From NCBI GenBank assembly GCA_017792345.1, contig CP051228.1:3006148-3070147 (forward strand): DNA of 64,000 nt, read 5' to 3'. The position numbers and the translations under genes are program-made. The notes beneath the pieces were generated by a model. The model did not search any database and had not been told where the DNA came from. It was given only the letters and a program-made list of their open reading frames with translations. This stretch comes from Mesoflavibacter sp. (GTDB taxonomy: Bacteria; Pseudomonadota; Alphaproteobacteria; UBA8366; Aestuariispiraceae). Shown piece after piece: positions 24,634-33,164 of this stretch (position 1 is its first letter; each line of letters starts with the position of its first letter).

Positions 24634-25437
24634 ATGATCAGACAATCCCTGTTGTCCGCCACGGTCGCGGCCTTCCTGACCCCGACGGCGGCCGGGATCG
24701 CCTTTGCGGCGACGCCGGAAGAACGCGGTCATGAGATTGCGGTCGAAGTCGACGCGCGGGATCTCGGCTTCCAGGACAGCCGCGTCGCGATGCAGATGCT
24801 GCTGAAGAACGCCGAAGGCGAAACCTCGACCCGCGAATTGTGGGTCGAGACCCTGGAAGTTCCGGATCCGGAAGAAGGCGACAAGAGCCTGACCTATTTC
24901 CTGAATCCGGGCGATATCGAAGGGACGGCCTTCCTGAGCTTCACGAAGATCCTGGAGCCGGACGATCAATGGCTTTATCTGCCCGCCCTGAAACGGGTGA
25001 AGCGGATCAGTTCGTCGAACAAGTCCGGCCCCTTCGTCGGCAGCGAATTCGCCTATGAGGATCTGACCAGCTTCGAAGTCGGCAAGTACGACTACAAATA
25101 TCTCGGCGATGCCAATTGCGGCGGGATGACCTGTTTCATGGTCGAACGCTATCCGCTGTACGAGGATTCCGGCTACACCCGGCAGGTCGCCTATATCGAT
25201 CAGCAGGAATACCGGATCGTGAAGGTCGAATTCTACGACCGGAAGGATTCGCTGTTGAAAACCCTCGATGCGACCGATTGGAAGGAATATCTCGGCCAGT
25301 ACTGGCGGGCCCATAAGCTGGAGATGGTCAACCACCAGACTGGCAAGGAAACCGTCCTGGTCTTCCACGACTATGAGTTCCGGACCGGCGTTTCCGAGAG
25401 CAACTTCAACAAGGCGCGCCTGGACAACATCCGTTGA
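24634..25437 (+). CDS. LolA-like outer-membrane lipoprotein-sorting protein
   Basis: A 267-residue secreted protein. The signal peptide MMIRQSLLSATVAAFLTPTAAGIAFA is cut near residue 25. The mature part has the features of the lipoprotein-sorting protein family encoded beside MMPL/RND exporters: DDQWLYLPALKRVKRISSSNKSGPFVGSEFAYEDL, then CFMVERYP and YIDQQEYRIVKVEFYD strands. Such proteins have a half-open LolA/LolB-like barrel that can carry a lipid. The start is the ATG four bases after the exporter's stop codon, indicating coupling. It may ferry the exporter's lipid substrate across the periplasm. Confidence 0.85.
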   Translation: MIRQSLLSATVAAFLTPTAAGIAFAATPEERGHEIAVEVDARDLGFQDSRVAMQMLLKNAEGETSTRELWVETLEVPDPEEGDKSLTYFLNPGDIEGTAFLSFTKILEPDDQWLYLPALKRVKRISSSNKSGPFVGSEFAYEDLTSFEVGKYDYKYLGDANCGGMTCFMVERYPLYEDSGYTRQVAYIDQQEYRIVKVEFYDRKDSLLKTLDATDWKEYLGQYWRAHKLEMVNHQTGKETVLVFHDYEFRTGVSESNFNKARLDNIR

Positions 25438-25454
25438 TGCGACTGGGGTCTAGT

Positions 25455-26669
25455 ATGAAACGGACGATTTTGTGTCTCGGGACGCTGTGTGCTCTCGCGG
25501 CACCAATCGGTTGGGCAGGTGCGGAGGAGGCGGAGCTTTCGGGCTCCGTCTCCGCCGAACTTCGCTTCTTTCCGAAGGATCCGAAATTCGCGGATCAGGA
25601 TGACCGGCATTTCGCGCCATCCATCGCCGCGGAGCCGGAATTCCGTTGGGATGCGCGGGACGATCTCCGCCTGACCGTCATTCCTTTCCTGCGCTACGAC
25701 GCGGCGGATACCGAAGAACGCACGCATTGGGATCTGCGGGAAGCGAACCTCTATTATGAGGGGGAGAGCTGGGACGGGACCGCCGGTCTGGGCAAGGTGT
25801 TCTGGGGCGTCGCGGAATCGCGGCACCTGGTCGATATCGTCAACCAGTCGGACATGGTTGAAGACATCGACGGCGAGGACAAGCTGGGCCAGCCGATGGT
25901 GAACGTCAATTTTCTGCAGGATTGGGGCACGGTCGGACTGTTCGTTCTGCCGGGCTTCCGGGAGCGTACCTTCCCGGGCGATTCGGCGCGATTGCGTGGC
26001 GGGTTGCCGGTCGACGAAGATCAGACGCAGTATGAGAGCGGTCAAGGCAAGCGGCATGTCGATTTCGCCGCCCGCTATGCCCATTACTTCGGCAATTGGG
26101 ATGTCGGTGTCAGCCATTTTCACGGCACCAGCCGGGAGCCCCGTTTCGTCACGGTCTCGACGCCGGATGGCGCGGCCCTTGCCCCCGTCTATGACCTGAT
26201 CGACCAGACCGGGGTGGACCTGCAATACACGTCCGATGCCTGGCTTTGGAAATTCGAGGGCATCCGGCACAGCGGGTTCCGCACCAGCGATTCCTTCTAC
26301 GCCATGGTCGGCGGCTTCGAATACACACTCTATGGCATCGCCGACAGCGACGCGGATTTGGGCCTTCTGGCCGAGTATCTTTGGGATGGCCGGGATTCCG
26401 GCGCACCCACGACGCTTTTCGACCGCGATGTCTTTACCGGCATGCGTCTCGCCCTGAACGACGTGCAGTCGACGGAGGCCCTGCTGGGCCTCGTCACCGA
26501 CACGCGTAATGGCGAAATGCTGCTCTTCGCCGAGGCCGAAAGGCGGATCGGCGATTCCCTCAAGGCCGAGATCGAAGGCCGTTTCTTCCTGAACGCCGAT
26601 TCAAATTCCCCCTCGGCGTCCCTGGAAGATGACGGGCAGGTTACCCTGCGCCTGAACTGGTACTTCTGA
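25455..26669 (+). CDS. Predicted outer-membrane beta-barrel protein of the RND operon
   Basis: The 404-residue protein starts MKRTILCLGTLCALAAPIGWAGA, a clear Sec signal. An in-frame ATG six codons upstream overlaps the previous stop and could also be used. The mature protein has alternating hydrophobic/polar beta strands rich in aromatic residues and ends VTLRLNWYF with a terminal phenylalanine, the typical outer-membrane barrel signal. It resembles DUF1302-like porins but has no family I can name surely. It is the last gene of the exporter/LolA-like operon and could be the outer-membrane acceptor. A strong terminator follows. Confidence 0.8.
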   Translation: MKRTILCLGTLCALAAPIGWAGAEEAELSGSVSAELRFFPKDPKFADQDDRHFAPSIAAEPEFRWDARDDLRLTVIPFLRYDAADTEERTHWDLREANLYYEGESWDGTAGLGKVFWGVAESRHLVDIVNQSDMVEDIDGEDKLGQPMVNVNFLQDWGTVGLFVLPGFRERTFPGDSARLRGGLPVDEDQTQYESGQGKRHVDFAARYAHYFGNWDVGVSHFHGTSREPRFVTVSTPDGAALAPVYDLIDQTGVDLQYTSDAWLWKFEGIRHSGFRTSDSFYAMVGGFEYTLYGIADSDADLGLLAEYLWDGRDSGAPTTLFDRDVFTGMRLALNDVQSTEALLGLVTDTRNGEMLLFAEAERRIGDSLKAEIEGRFFLNADSNSPSASLEDDGQVTLRLNWYF

Positions 26670-26686
26670 TCCACCGGCCTTGATCC

Positions 26687-26723
26687 GCGGCCGGGGGCAC
26701 CGACACCCCCGGCCGCCTCTTTT
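26687..26723 (+). terminator. Rho-independent terminator of the RND operon
   Basis: GCGGCCGGGGG (26687-26697) pairs perfectly with CCCCCGGCCGC (26706-26716), followed by CTCTTTT. It ends the exporter operon. Confidence 0.9.
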
Positions 26724-27117
26724 CAGCCCCGGAACCCCACCCCTGAATCGGTCTGGCGTTGTTGCCGGGCGCGCCTTGGCCGTGTCCCGAAAATCGGGGC
26801 GAAAGGTCGATTTTTCGGTTTTCCGATACGGCGACTCGGCCCAGTTTCAGCCTATCGGCGGCAACAAAACTTTCTTCGAAAAAGTCTTTGCGCCCAAGAA
26901 TCCCCTATGGCAGTCTAGACCTAGTGCGGTGATACGGACCGAACTACCAGATTTCGCGGTTACCACGATATCTGGATGGGCTTGGAGAGAGGCCCGACCC
27001 GGTGATCGTCACGGCGCCGACGGCGGAAGATCCGCCGGGTCCCGACTCCATGCGGCCGGCACGGAATTATCGGGGCGGCGGGTCAGCCCTTCCGCACCAT
27101 CGAAGGGGAGAAGACCC
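26724..27117. other. Noncoding gap before the YbjN gene
   Basis: About 390 bases without a convincing gene. An AT-richer part around 26810-26910 probably holds the promoter of the downstream gene. The open frame running through from 26680 has atypical codon use and no ribosome site at its start, so it is not called. No repeat or hairpin of note was seen. Confidence 0.5.
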
Positions 27118-27621
27118 ATGACCAGTTTGCAGGTCGACCATACCGGACAGCTCGCGAACCCGCTCGATATCCTCGAAGCCATGTTCCAGGCGAACGAATG
27201 GCCTTTCGAGCGTTCGGACGACGAGGAATTGATCGTCGAGACCACGGGGGGCTGGTGCGATTACCGCCTGCTGTTCGTCTGGCGGGAAGACATGCATGCG
27301 TTCTATTACACCTGCACTTTCGATCTGAAGATCCCCAGTGACCGGCGCCGCGGCGTCGCGGAACTGCTGGTGCTGATCAATGAGAAAATGTGGATGGGCC
27401 ATTTCGATCTGTGTTCCGAAAGCGGCTCTCCGACCTACCGCCATACGATCCCGACGCGCGGCATGGCCGGGTTCTCCGTCGAACAGTTGGAGGATCTGAT
27501 GGATATCGCCCTGGCCGAATGCGAGCGCTTCTATCCTGCATTCCAGTTCCTGCTCTGGGGCGGTTATCAGCCGGAAGAAGCGGTGCAGGCGGCATTGCTG
27601 GATTGTCAGGGCGAAGCCTGA
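27118..27621 (+). CDS. YbjN domain-containing protein
   Basis: A 167-residue protein starting MTSLQVDHTGQLANPLD after a GGGGAG site. The fold matches YbjN/type III secretion chaperone-like proteins: an EANEWPFERSDDEELIV opening, the DYRLLFVWREDMHAFYYTC strands, the INEKMWMGHFDL helix-strand and a C-terminal FQFLLWGG motif. It is conserved in Alphaproteobacteria as a cytoplasmic protein of unclear function; YbjN in enterics affects motility and stress responses. It lies upstream of the TerB-like and proC genes, though a terminator separates it from them. Confidence 0.85.
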   Translation: MTSLQVDHTGQLANPLDILEAMFQANEWPFERSDDEELIVETTGGWCDYRLLFVWREDMHAFYYTCTFDLKIPSDRRRGVAELLVLINEKMWMGHFDLCSESGSPTYRHTIPTRGMAGFSVEQLEDLMDIALAECERFYPAFQFLLWGGYQPEEAVQAALLDCQGEA

Positions 27622-27658
27622 TCGCCGACCGTCCCGGTCCGGCGTTCTGAACGACGCG

Positions 27659-27691
27659 AATCCCCCGCGCTTCCGGGCGTGGGGGATTTTT
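27659..27691 (+). terminator. Rho-independent terminator after the YbjN gene
   Basis: ATCCCCCGCGC and GCGTGGGGGAT form a stem with one mismatch around TTCCGG, followed by TTTTT. It ends the YbjN transcript. Confidence 0.85.
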
Positions 27692-27776
27692 GATTTCTCT
27701 TAGTCCCGTTCCAAATTGACATCCCACGCGACCTATGGCGAAAGAACAGCCTCACATCTGAACGGGGAGTGGGCGG

Positions 27777-28178
27777 ATGTTCTTTGAGAAACTGAGCCTC
27801 AGACAGAAGATCGGGCTGCTGTCCCTGGCGAAGCGCATGATGATCGCGGACGCAAAGGTTCGGGTCGAAGAAGACGCGCTGTTCCAGATTCTGCGGATGG
27901 AGCTGGGGCCGGGGATCGACGCGCCGACCCAGGAAGTGTTCGGGCCGATCGACGTATCCGAATTCGACGATCCGCATTCCAGGCTTGTCCTGCTGATGAC
28001 TCTGGCGATCATGGCCTTCATCGATGACAACTTTCACCCCAGCGAATCCGGGGTCCTGGCCCAGGTCACCGATCAGATCGGCTTTCCCCGGGACTTGATC
28101 GCGCAGGCGATGGACATCGCGGAACGCCAAGGCGCCATTGTCGTCGAGATCGAAAACCTGTTTGCAAAGGCCGGCTGA
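27777..28178 (+). CDS. TerB-like alpha-helical protein
   Basis: A 133-residue all-helical protein with a GGGGAGTGGGCGG ribosome region. A first helical half has MMIADAKVRVEEDALFQILRM and a second has LVLLMTLAIMAFIDDNFHPSESGVL. These resemble the paired helices of the TerB/DjlA-N fold, in which acidic residues between helices bind metal. It is probably cytoplasmic. The function is unknown; tellurite resistance is only a family label and no other ter genes are present. It ends about 35 bases before proC and is likely co-transcribed with it. Confidence 0.6.
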   Translation: MFFEKLSLRQKIGLLSLAKRMMIADAKVRVEEDALFQILRMELGPGIDAPTQEVFGPIDVSEFDDPHSRLVLLMTLAIMAFIDDNFHPSESGVLAQVTDQIGFPRDLIAQAMDIAERQGAIVVEIENLFAKAG

Positions 28179-28213
28179 CGGCTTTCACCAAGCCTTTTCC
28201 ATAGGAGAGTTCC

Positions 28214-29038
28214 ATGACCGAGACCCTGACGCGCCCCCTTATCCTCATCGGCTGCGGCAAGATGGGCGGGGCGATGCTGAACGGTTGGCTGGAATCCGGC
28301 ATCGCGGCGGGCGGCGTCTATGTCGTGGACCCGATGGGTGGGGGCCCGTTCAAAGGACGTGCGGGGGTGACCGTCGTTGCGGGGGCCAATGAGGTTCCGG
28401 ACGATCTGAATCCCGAAGTCATCGTACTGGCGGTCAAGCCGCAGCAGATGGATGCCCTCCTGGCCGATTACCGCCGCTTCACGGGGCCGTCCTGCCTGTT
28501 CGTGTCCATCGCGGCCGGGAAGACCATCGGCTATTTCGAAAAGCATCTGGGGTCGGATGCGGCCATCGTCCGGGCGATGCCGAACACCCCCGCCGCCATC
28601 GGCCAGGGAATCACGGTCGCCTGTCCGAACGTTAATGCGGACGAAGGTCAGGTGGCGCTGGCGGAACGCCTGCTGCGGGCCGTCGGAGAGGCTGCCAGCG
28701 TTACGGACGAAGAATTTATCGACGCCGTCACGGCGCTGAGCGGCGGGGGCCCGGCCTATACCTTCCTGTTGATGGAGTGCATGGCGAAGGCCGGGGCGGC
28801 AGCCGGTCTGCCGGAGGACCTGGCGGCGCGCCTGGCCCTGGTCACGGTCGCGGGTGCCGGGCAACTGGCCCTCGCCAGCGACGAGCCGCCGGCAAAGCTG
28901 CGCGAGAACGTGACCAGCCCGGGCGGCACCACCTTGGAAGCGCTTAAAGTTCTGATGCGCGACGGGGATGGCCTGCCCGATTTGATGGTGGAAGCCATCG
29001 CCGCTGCCACACGGCGGTCCAAGGAATTGGGCGGTTAA
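28214..29038 (+). CDS. proC: Pyrroline-5-carboxylate reductase
   Basis: A 274-residue enzyme with an AGGAGAG site. The Rossmann motif LIGCGKMGGAML is at residues 9-20. The RAMPNTPAAIGQG motif is near 118-130. The C-terminal signature has ALSGGGPAYTFLLMECM and LRENVTSPGGTTLEAL. It reduces 1-pyrroline-5-carboxylate to proline with NAD(P)H in the cytoplasm. The neighbours are a TerB-like gene upstream and an enolase-superfamily enzyme 93 bases downstream; the latter raises a weak possibility that it acts on pyrroline-2-carboxylate in hydroxyproline breakdown. Confidence 0.92.
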   Translation: MTETLTRPLILIGCGKMGGAMLNGWLESGIAAGGVYVVDPMGGGPFKGRAGVTVVAGANEVPDDLNPEVIVLAVKPQQMDALLADYRRFTGPSCLFVSIAAGKTIGYFEKHLGSDAAIVRAMPNTPAAIGQGITVACPNVNADEGQVALAERLLRAVGEAASVTDEEFIDAVTALSGGGPAYTFLLMECMAKAGAAAGLPEDLAARLALVTVAGAGQLALASDEPPAKLRENVTSPGGTTLEALKVLMRDGDGLPDLMVEAIAAATRRSKELGG

Positions 29039-29131
29039 CCGGCCCTTATCGGGCAACGCGCGTCGAAGTTAGAGCGATGCGCGTCGCGGCGGCGCGATAT
29101 CGGCCGCCGCCGATCCGCCTAGAATTCCCCC

Positions 29132-30226
29132 ATGCGGATCGTCGGGGCCAAGCTCTATCCATTGGATTATCCCTTCGTCGGCGGTGGTTATGCCACCAGC
29201 TACGGCGCACGCACGCATCTGAACAATGTGCTGGTCGCGCTGGAAGGCGAGGATGGGACCGTGGGCTATGGCGAAATCAGCCGCGTTACCGGCGCGTCAC
29301 CCCGGCCCACCGATCAGGATCAAGTGGCCCGGGCGGAAAGGGCGATCCGGGCCCTCCTCAATGTGCCGCTGGCCGCACCGCGTGACGGCGCATCTTTGCT
29401 CAGCGGTGGAGACAACCGGAACCTGACTTGCGGTCTGGAGACGGCACTGCTCGACCTTCAGGCAAAGACGGCCGGCGTGCCGCTGTCGGTTCTGTTCGGC
29501 GGTATGCGGCGCGATTCCGTGCCCTGCTATTACTCCATCGGACAGGCTGCGCCGGACGAGGTCGCAGCGCGACTGACCGAGGCAGGAGAGGAAGGGTATC
29601 GCATCCTGCAGGTCAAGATCGGCGGCGATCCGGCGACGGATACGGCGCGGGTGGCTGCCGCTCTCGATGCTACCCCTGACGATGCGATCGTCCTGCCGGA
29701 CGCCAATGGCGGGCTTTCGCCCTCCGATGCGGCGGCCCTGATCGCCCGGTTCGACGATCCGCGCCTGTATTGGGAGGAGCCGTGCAAGACCTATGAGGAG
29801 AACCGGCATCTCGGCGAACGGACCGGCGCACGGCTTCTGCTGGATCAGTGCATGGCCGGGCTGGACCGATATCTGGACGTCTGCCGCGAGGGATTTGCTG
29901 CCGCGGTCGGCTTGAAGGCGACGATCCTGGGATCGCCTGTCCGGGCGCGGATCGCGCGGGATCTCTGCGTCGAACACGGCATCCGGCTCAAGGTCGACGA
30001 TTCCTGGGGCGCGGATATCGGGACGGCACTGGCGCTGCACCTGGCATTGGGCGTCCCGGACCCTCTGTTGCTCAGCGGGGTCGATATGCGGTTATACTTC
30101 GAACGCCGCTGCGACCCGGCCGGCCCGTCCTTTGCGGCGGCCGAATTGCAGGCGAGTCAGGGGTTGGGGCTGGGCATCTCGCCCGACCCCGATGCGCTGG
30201 GTCCGCCCATCGTGGAAATCCGTTAG
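29132..30226 (+). CDS. Enolase-superfamily enzyme (mandelate racemase/muconate lactonizing group)
   Basis: The 364-residue protein has the capping domain followed by a TIM barrel. Visible catalytic parts are the lysine in YRILQVKIGGD (with Q in the first K position of the usual KxK), the metal ligands D in PDANGG, E in YWEEP and D in LLDQCMAG, and the second lysine in VGLKATILGS. These point to the MLE/dipeptide-epimerase/cis-3-hydroxyproline dehydratase subgroup. The substrate is uncertain. No ribosome site precedes the ATG, and a TAGAAT hexamer ends seven bases upstream, so the transcript could be leaderless. A class II aldolase gene follows after 26 bases. Confidence 0.85.
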   Translation: MRIVGAKLYPLDYPFVGGGYATSYGARTHLNNVLVALEGEDGTVGYGEISRVTGASPRPTDQDQVARAERAIRALLNVPLAAPRDGASLLSGGDNRNLTCGLETALLDLQAKTAGVPLSVLFGGMRRDSVPCYYSIGQAAPDEVAARLTEAGEEGYRILQVKIGGDPATDTARVAAALDATPDDAIVLPDANGGLSPSDAAALIARFDDPRLYWEEPCKTYEENRHLGERTGARLLLDQCMAGLDRYLDVCREGFAAAVGLKATILGSPVRARIARDLCVEHGIRLKVDDSWGADIGTALALHLALGVPDPLLLSGVDMRLYFERRCDPAGPSFAAAELQASQGLGLGISPDPDALGPPIVEIR

Positions 30227-30252
30227 ACCGAGGCTTGGGAAGGGGATCGATC

Positions 30253-31020
30253 GTGACCGAAATGCGCACAAACCCATTGAGTGCCGATATCTCGCCCGAG
30301 GAATGGCAGGTCCGGACGGGTCTGGCCGCGCTTCACCGGCTCTATGTTCATTTCGGTCTGACGGATCTGATCTACACCCATATCACCGCCCGGGTGCCCG
30401 GCGAACCCGACCATTATCTGATCAAGGCGGATGAACTGCTGATGGAGGAAGTTACGGCCTCCAACCTGCTAAAGGTGGCGCTGGACGGGACCTTGGTGTC
30501 CGGTGGATATCCCCCCAATCTCGCGGGACATCTGATCCATTCGACCGTGCTGCGCGCGCGCCCGGATCTGCATGTCCTCGCCCATACCCATTCGCGGTGC
30601 GGCGCGGCGGTCGCGGCGATGAAGGACGGGCTGCTGCCGCTGTCCCAGTTCGCCAATATGGTCATTCCGGCGGTGTCCTATCACCCCTATCAGGACGTCA
30701 CGACGGCCGAGGCGGAATGCGCCGCCCTGGCCCGGGACTTCCCGGACGGCAAGTATGTCATGGTGATGCAGAACCACGGCCTGCTCGCCGCCGGCCGGTC
30801 GGTGGCGGAGTGTTTCTATTATCTCTATTTCACCGAAATGGCCTGCAAGATTCAGGTCGATGTCCTGGCATCGGGGCAGGATCCGATCCTGTGTTCGGAT
30901 TCCATCGTCCAGGGGCTCTATACATACAAGGGCGCGCCCGAAGTGCCGCCCACCGGGGTGCGGGTCTGGCCCGCGATGCTGCGGCTGCTGGATCGGAAAA
31001 TGCCGGACTATAAGGACTGA
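30253..31020 (+). CDS. Class II aldolase/adducin family protein
   Basis: A 255-residue protein. The GTG start has an AAGGGGAT box; an ATG three codons later is an alternative. The zinc-binding histidines are seen in LAHTHSRCG and, later, in MQNHGLLA. The FGLTDLIYTHITARVPG start is the adducin-type form found in catabolic operons rather than fuculose-phosphate aldolase proper. It may cleave or decarboxylate a sugar-acid or hydroxy-acid phosphate. Its close spacing to the enolase-superfamily gene suggests a two-step breakdown route. Confidence 0.87.
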   Translation: MTEMRTNPLSADISPEEWQVRTGLAALHRLYVHFGLTDLIYTHITARVPGEPDHYLIKADELLMEEVTASNLLKVALDGTLVSGGYPPNLAGHLIHSTVLRARPDLHVLAHTHSRCGAAVAAMKDGLLPLSQFANMVIPAVSYHPYQDVTTAEAECAALARDFPDGKYVMVMQNHGLLAAGRSVAECFYYLYFTEMACKIQVDVLASGQDPILCSDSIVQGLYTYKGAPEVPPTGVRVWPAMLRLLDRKMPDYKD

Positions 31021-31064
31021 ACGACGGGGGTCAGGCGACGACGGGGGGCAGGCGACGGCGGGTG

Positions 31065-32276
31065 TTAGGCGATGGCGGGGCGCAGCCAACCGTCTTCGAA
31101 CCGGATGCCCGATAGATTTCCGAATTTGCGCTGCCGATCCAGTTCGGATTCAAGCTTCTTCATCCGGCCCTTGCCGAAGGACAGGCCCGGTTCGGGCCAC
31201 AGAGCGGTGACTTGAAGCACGTCCGCAGCGCGATCGGCCTTCATGTCGATGCGCCCGACCATCCGGTCGCCCTCCAGGATCGGGAAGACGTAATAGCCAT
31301 AGGTCCGCTTTTCGGCCGGCACGAACACCTCGATCCGATAGTCGAACCCGAACAGGCCTTTCAGCCGTTTCCGGTCGCGCATGACCGGGTCGAACGGATT
31401 CAGGATGCGCAGTCCCGGCGGCGCTACGGATGCCTGTTGTGCGGCCTCAACCAGATCGGGGCGGCCGAACAAGGTGCGCTTGCCGCCGTCGATCTGTTCG
31501 ACGCAGACCGGCACCACCTCGGTGCCCAGATTTCGCTCGCACCAGGCCTTGGCCTCGTCCGTCGAGATCAGGTTCCAGTATCCGGCGATCTCCCCGGCGG
31601 TACCGAAGCCCAAGCGTTTCAACGCCTCCCGGCAGGACCAGTCCACCAGCGCGTCATGGTCGACGGGGGCCTCCCTGTGCGGGGGCGGGATGACGCGGTG
31701 GGTCAGGTCATAGACCTTCTGAAACCCTTCCCGGCGGCAGATCGCCAGTTCGCCGACCCGCCACAGATATTCCAGCGCCGTTTTCGACGGATGCCAGTTC
31801 CACCACGCGCCGGGGCCTTTCCGCTCCTCCGGCGAGAGATCGCGGGACAGGACGGCGCCATTGGTTTCAATATGGTTCAGGACCTGCTCCGTCTCCTTCA
31901 GAAAGTCGGGGCCGTGCCATCGCGCATAGCGGTCGGACAGCGTGCGCCTGCGGTTCTCGAACCGGCGCATCCAGTAAGGATAGAAATCCGACGGAATGAC
32001 CGATGCGTCATGCGTCCAGTTCTCGAAAAGATGGCGCTTCTTCTCTAAGAGCCGCTTGAGCTGGACTGGACGATAGCCCGTGGCGCGGCTGGACAGGATC
32101 ATGTGATGTGCGCGTTCCAGCATGTTGATGCTGTCGACCTGGACAAAGCCCAGGCGGCGGATCAGGTCCATCAGCGCGGCGTCGTCCATTTTCCGCCGGT
32201 GCGACTCGCCCAAGCCCTGCAGATCGAGGATCAGGCGGCGGCCTTCCTCTGCCGTAATGGTGGGAAGGGCGGTCAT
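31065..32276 (-). CDS. YcaQ-family DNA glycosylase (winged-helix, HTH_42)
   Basis: The 403-residue protein starts MTALPTITAEEGRRL. It carries the family's FVQVDSINMLERAHHMILSSR block, the FENWTHDASVIP motif around residue 90, WWNWHPSKTALEYLW, and NPFDPVMRDRKRLKGLFGFDYRIEVFVP in the C-terminal half. Family members (E. coli YcaQ, Streptomyces AlkZ) unhook interstrand crosslinks and excise bulky alkylated bases. The family's catalytic Gln-x-Gln/Asp pair corresponds to the FVQVDS block. The start overlaps the acetyltransferase stop (ATGA), so it forms a three-gene unit with GNAT and DUF1289. Confidence 0.87.
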   Translation of the reverse strand: MTALPTITAEEGRRLILDLQGLGESHRRKMDDAALMDLIRRLGFVQVDSINMLERAHHMILSSRATGYRPVQLKRLLEKKRHLFENWTHDASVIPSDFYPYWMRRFENRRRTLSDRYARWHGPDFLKETEQVLNHIETNGAVLSRDLSPEERKGPGAWWNWHPSKTALEYLWRVGELAICRREGFQKVYDLTHRVIPPPHREAPVDHDALVDWSCREALKRLGFGTAGEIAGYWNLISTDEAKAWCERNLGTEVVPVCVEQIDGGKRTLFGRPDLVEAAQQASVAPPGLRILNPFDPVMRDRKRLKGLFGFDYRIEVFVPAEKRTYGYYVFPILEGDRMVGRIDMKADRAADVLQVTALWPEPGLSFGKGRMKKLESELDRQRKFGNLSGIRFEDGWLRPAIA

Positions 32277-32770
32277 GCGGATTTCTCCATGAAGACGACG
32301 GGAAGATCGGCACCGGGCGCCGACATGACGCCGCGCGATACCGGGTGATAGCCAAGGGCGGCGTAGAAGCCCTCGGCATTGGCGTTGGACCGGACCGTCA
32401 ATTGCCGACGGCCGGCGGCCCGTGCCGCGGCCTCCACATGGGATACCAGGCGCCGGCCCAATCCCGACCCGGCGGTTGCGGGGTCGATGAAGACCTTTCG
32501 GATGCGGGCGGCGTCGGGGGCGTCCGGTACGTCGCACCACCCGGCGCTGCCCAGCAGTCTGCCGTCCTTATGCCAGGCGAGCGTCAGGTTGTTGGATGCC
32601 AATGCCTCGGCATAACCGGGATCGCGGATCAGCAGGATATGGGCCTGGACTTGTTCCGGCGTATGAAACGGACCGGCGAGGTCCCGCCATGCCTGCTCAT
32701 GCAGGGCGCGGACTGCGGCGGCATCCTGAACCCTGTACCCGGCGAAACGTATGTCGTTCGGCGCGGTCAC
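32273..32770 (-). CDS. GNAT-family N-acetyltransferase
   Basis: A 165-residue protein with a single GNAT fold. The acetyl-CoA loop is in VFIDPATAGSGLGRRLVSHVE (about residues 92-112). The C-terminal FYAALGYHPVSRGVM motif is typical. The substrate is unknown. It overlaps both its neighbours by four bases (DUF1289 gene upstream, YcaQ gene downstream), so translation is coupled. Confidence 0.9.
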   Translation of the reverse strand: MTAPNDIRFAGYRVQDAAAVRALHEQAWRDLAGPFHTPEQVQAHILLIRDPGYAEALASNNLTLAWHKDGRLLGSAGWCDVPDAPDAARIRKVFIDPATAGSGLGRRLVSHVEAAARAAGRRQLTVRSNANAEGFYAALGYHPVSRGVMSAPGADLPVVFMEKSA

Positions 32771-33012
32771 GTTCCCGAAGCCGTGCCGCCACGACGGCGC
32801 CGTCGGGGACGCAGGTCGCTGTCGGAAACCCGGCCCGCCGCGATGCGCCTTTCGCGCAGCAACTTGACGATCTCATAGCGCCGTTCGTTGGATGCGCCGC
32901 CCCATTCGGCGATTTCGCCGGTCGTCCGCATGCAGCCGCTGCACCGGCCGGTCGCCGAGTCCAGCGCGCAAATGCCGATACAAGGTGAAGGAATGTTGGG
33001 GAGCTGGGCCAC
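32767..33012 (-). CDS. DUF1289 family small cysteine-rich protein
   Basis: An 81-residue protein with four cysteines (C11, C15, C24, C27) in the DUF1289 pattern PCIGIC...GRCSGCMRTTGEIAEW. The pattern probably binds a metal. The C-terminus is very basic (RPRRRRRG). It is a common alphaproteobacterial family of unknown function. It is the first gene of the DUF1289-GNAT-YcaQ unit and is divergent from the ArsR gene. Confidence 0.88.
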   Translation of the reverse strand: MAQLPNIPSPCIGICALDSATGRCSGCMRTTGEIAEWGGASNERRYEIVKLLRERRIAAGRVSDSDLRPRRRRRGGTASGT

Positions 33013-33100
33013 GCATTCGTTCCAGTTTTGTTTGACCCTGACCAGCTAATCGGGGTCTCGCGGGAATTCAAGTCAAATCCGGTCTTATAAGTGGGAACGG

Positions 33101-33130
33101 ACGGTATTTCGAATATTCTAGAAATACCGT
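33101..33130. promoter_or_regulatory. ArsR operator: perfect 10+10 inverted repeat
   Basis: ACGGTATTTC (33101-33110) and GAAATACCGT (33121-33130) are exact inverted copies around a ten-base AT-rich spacer. They sit 35 bases upstream of the ArsR start, between it and the divergent DUF1289 gene. This is the expected place and form for ArsR-family binding and autoregulation. Confidence 0.75.
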
Positions 33131-33164
33131 TGACGGCGATTGCGCTCAGGCGTATGGTGATGTC

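Noticed and set aside
26680-27117. Upstream extension of the YbjN frame
   Set aside because: The extended start lies in the terminator, has no ribosome site, and codon use before 27118 is unlike the rest.
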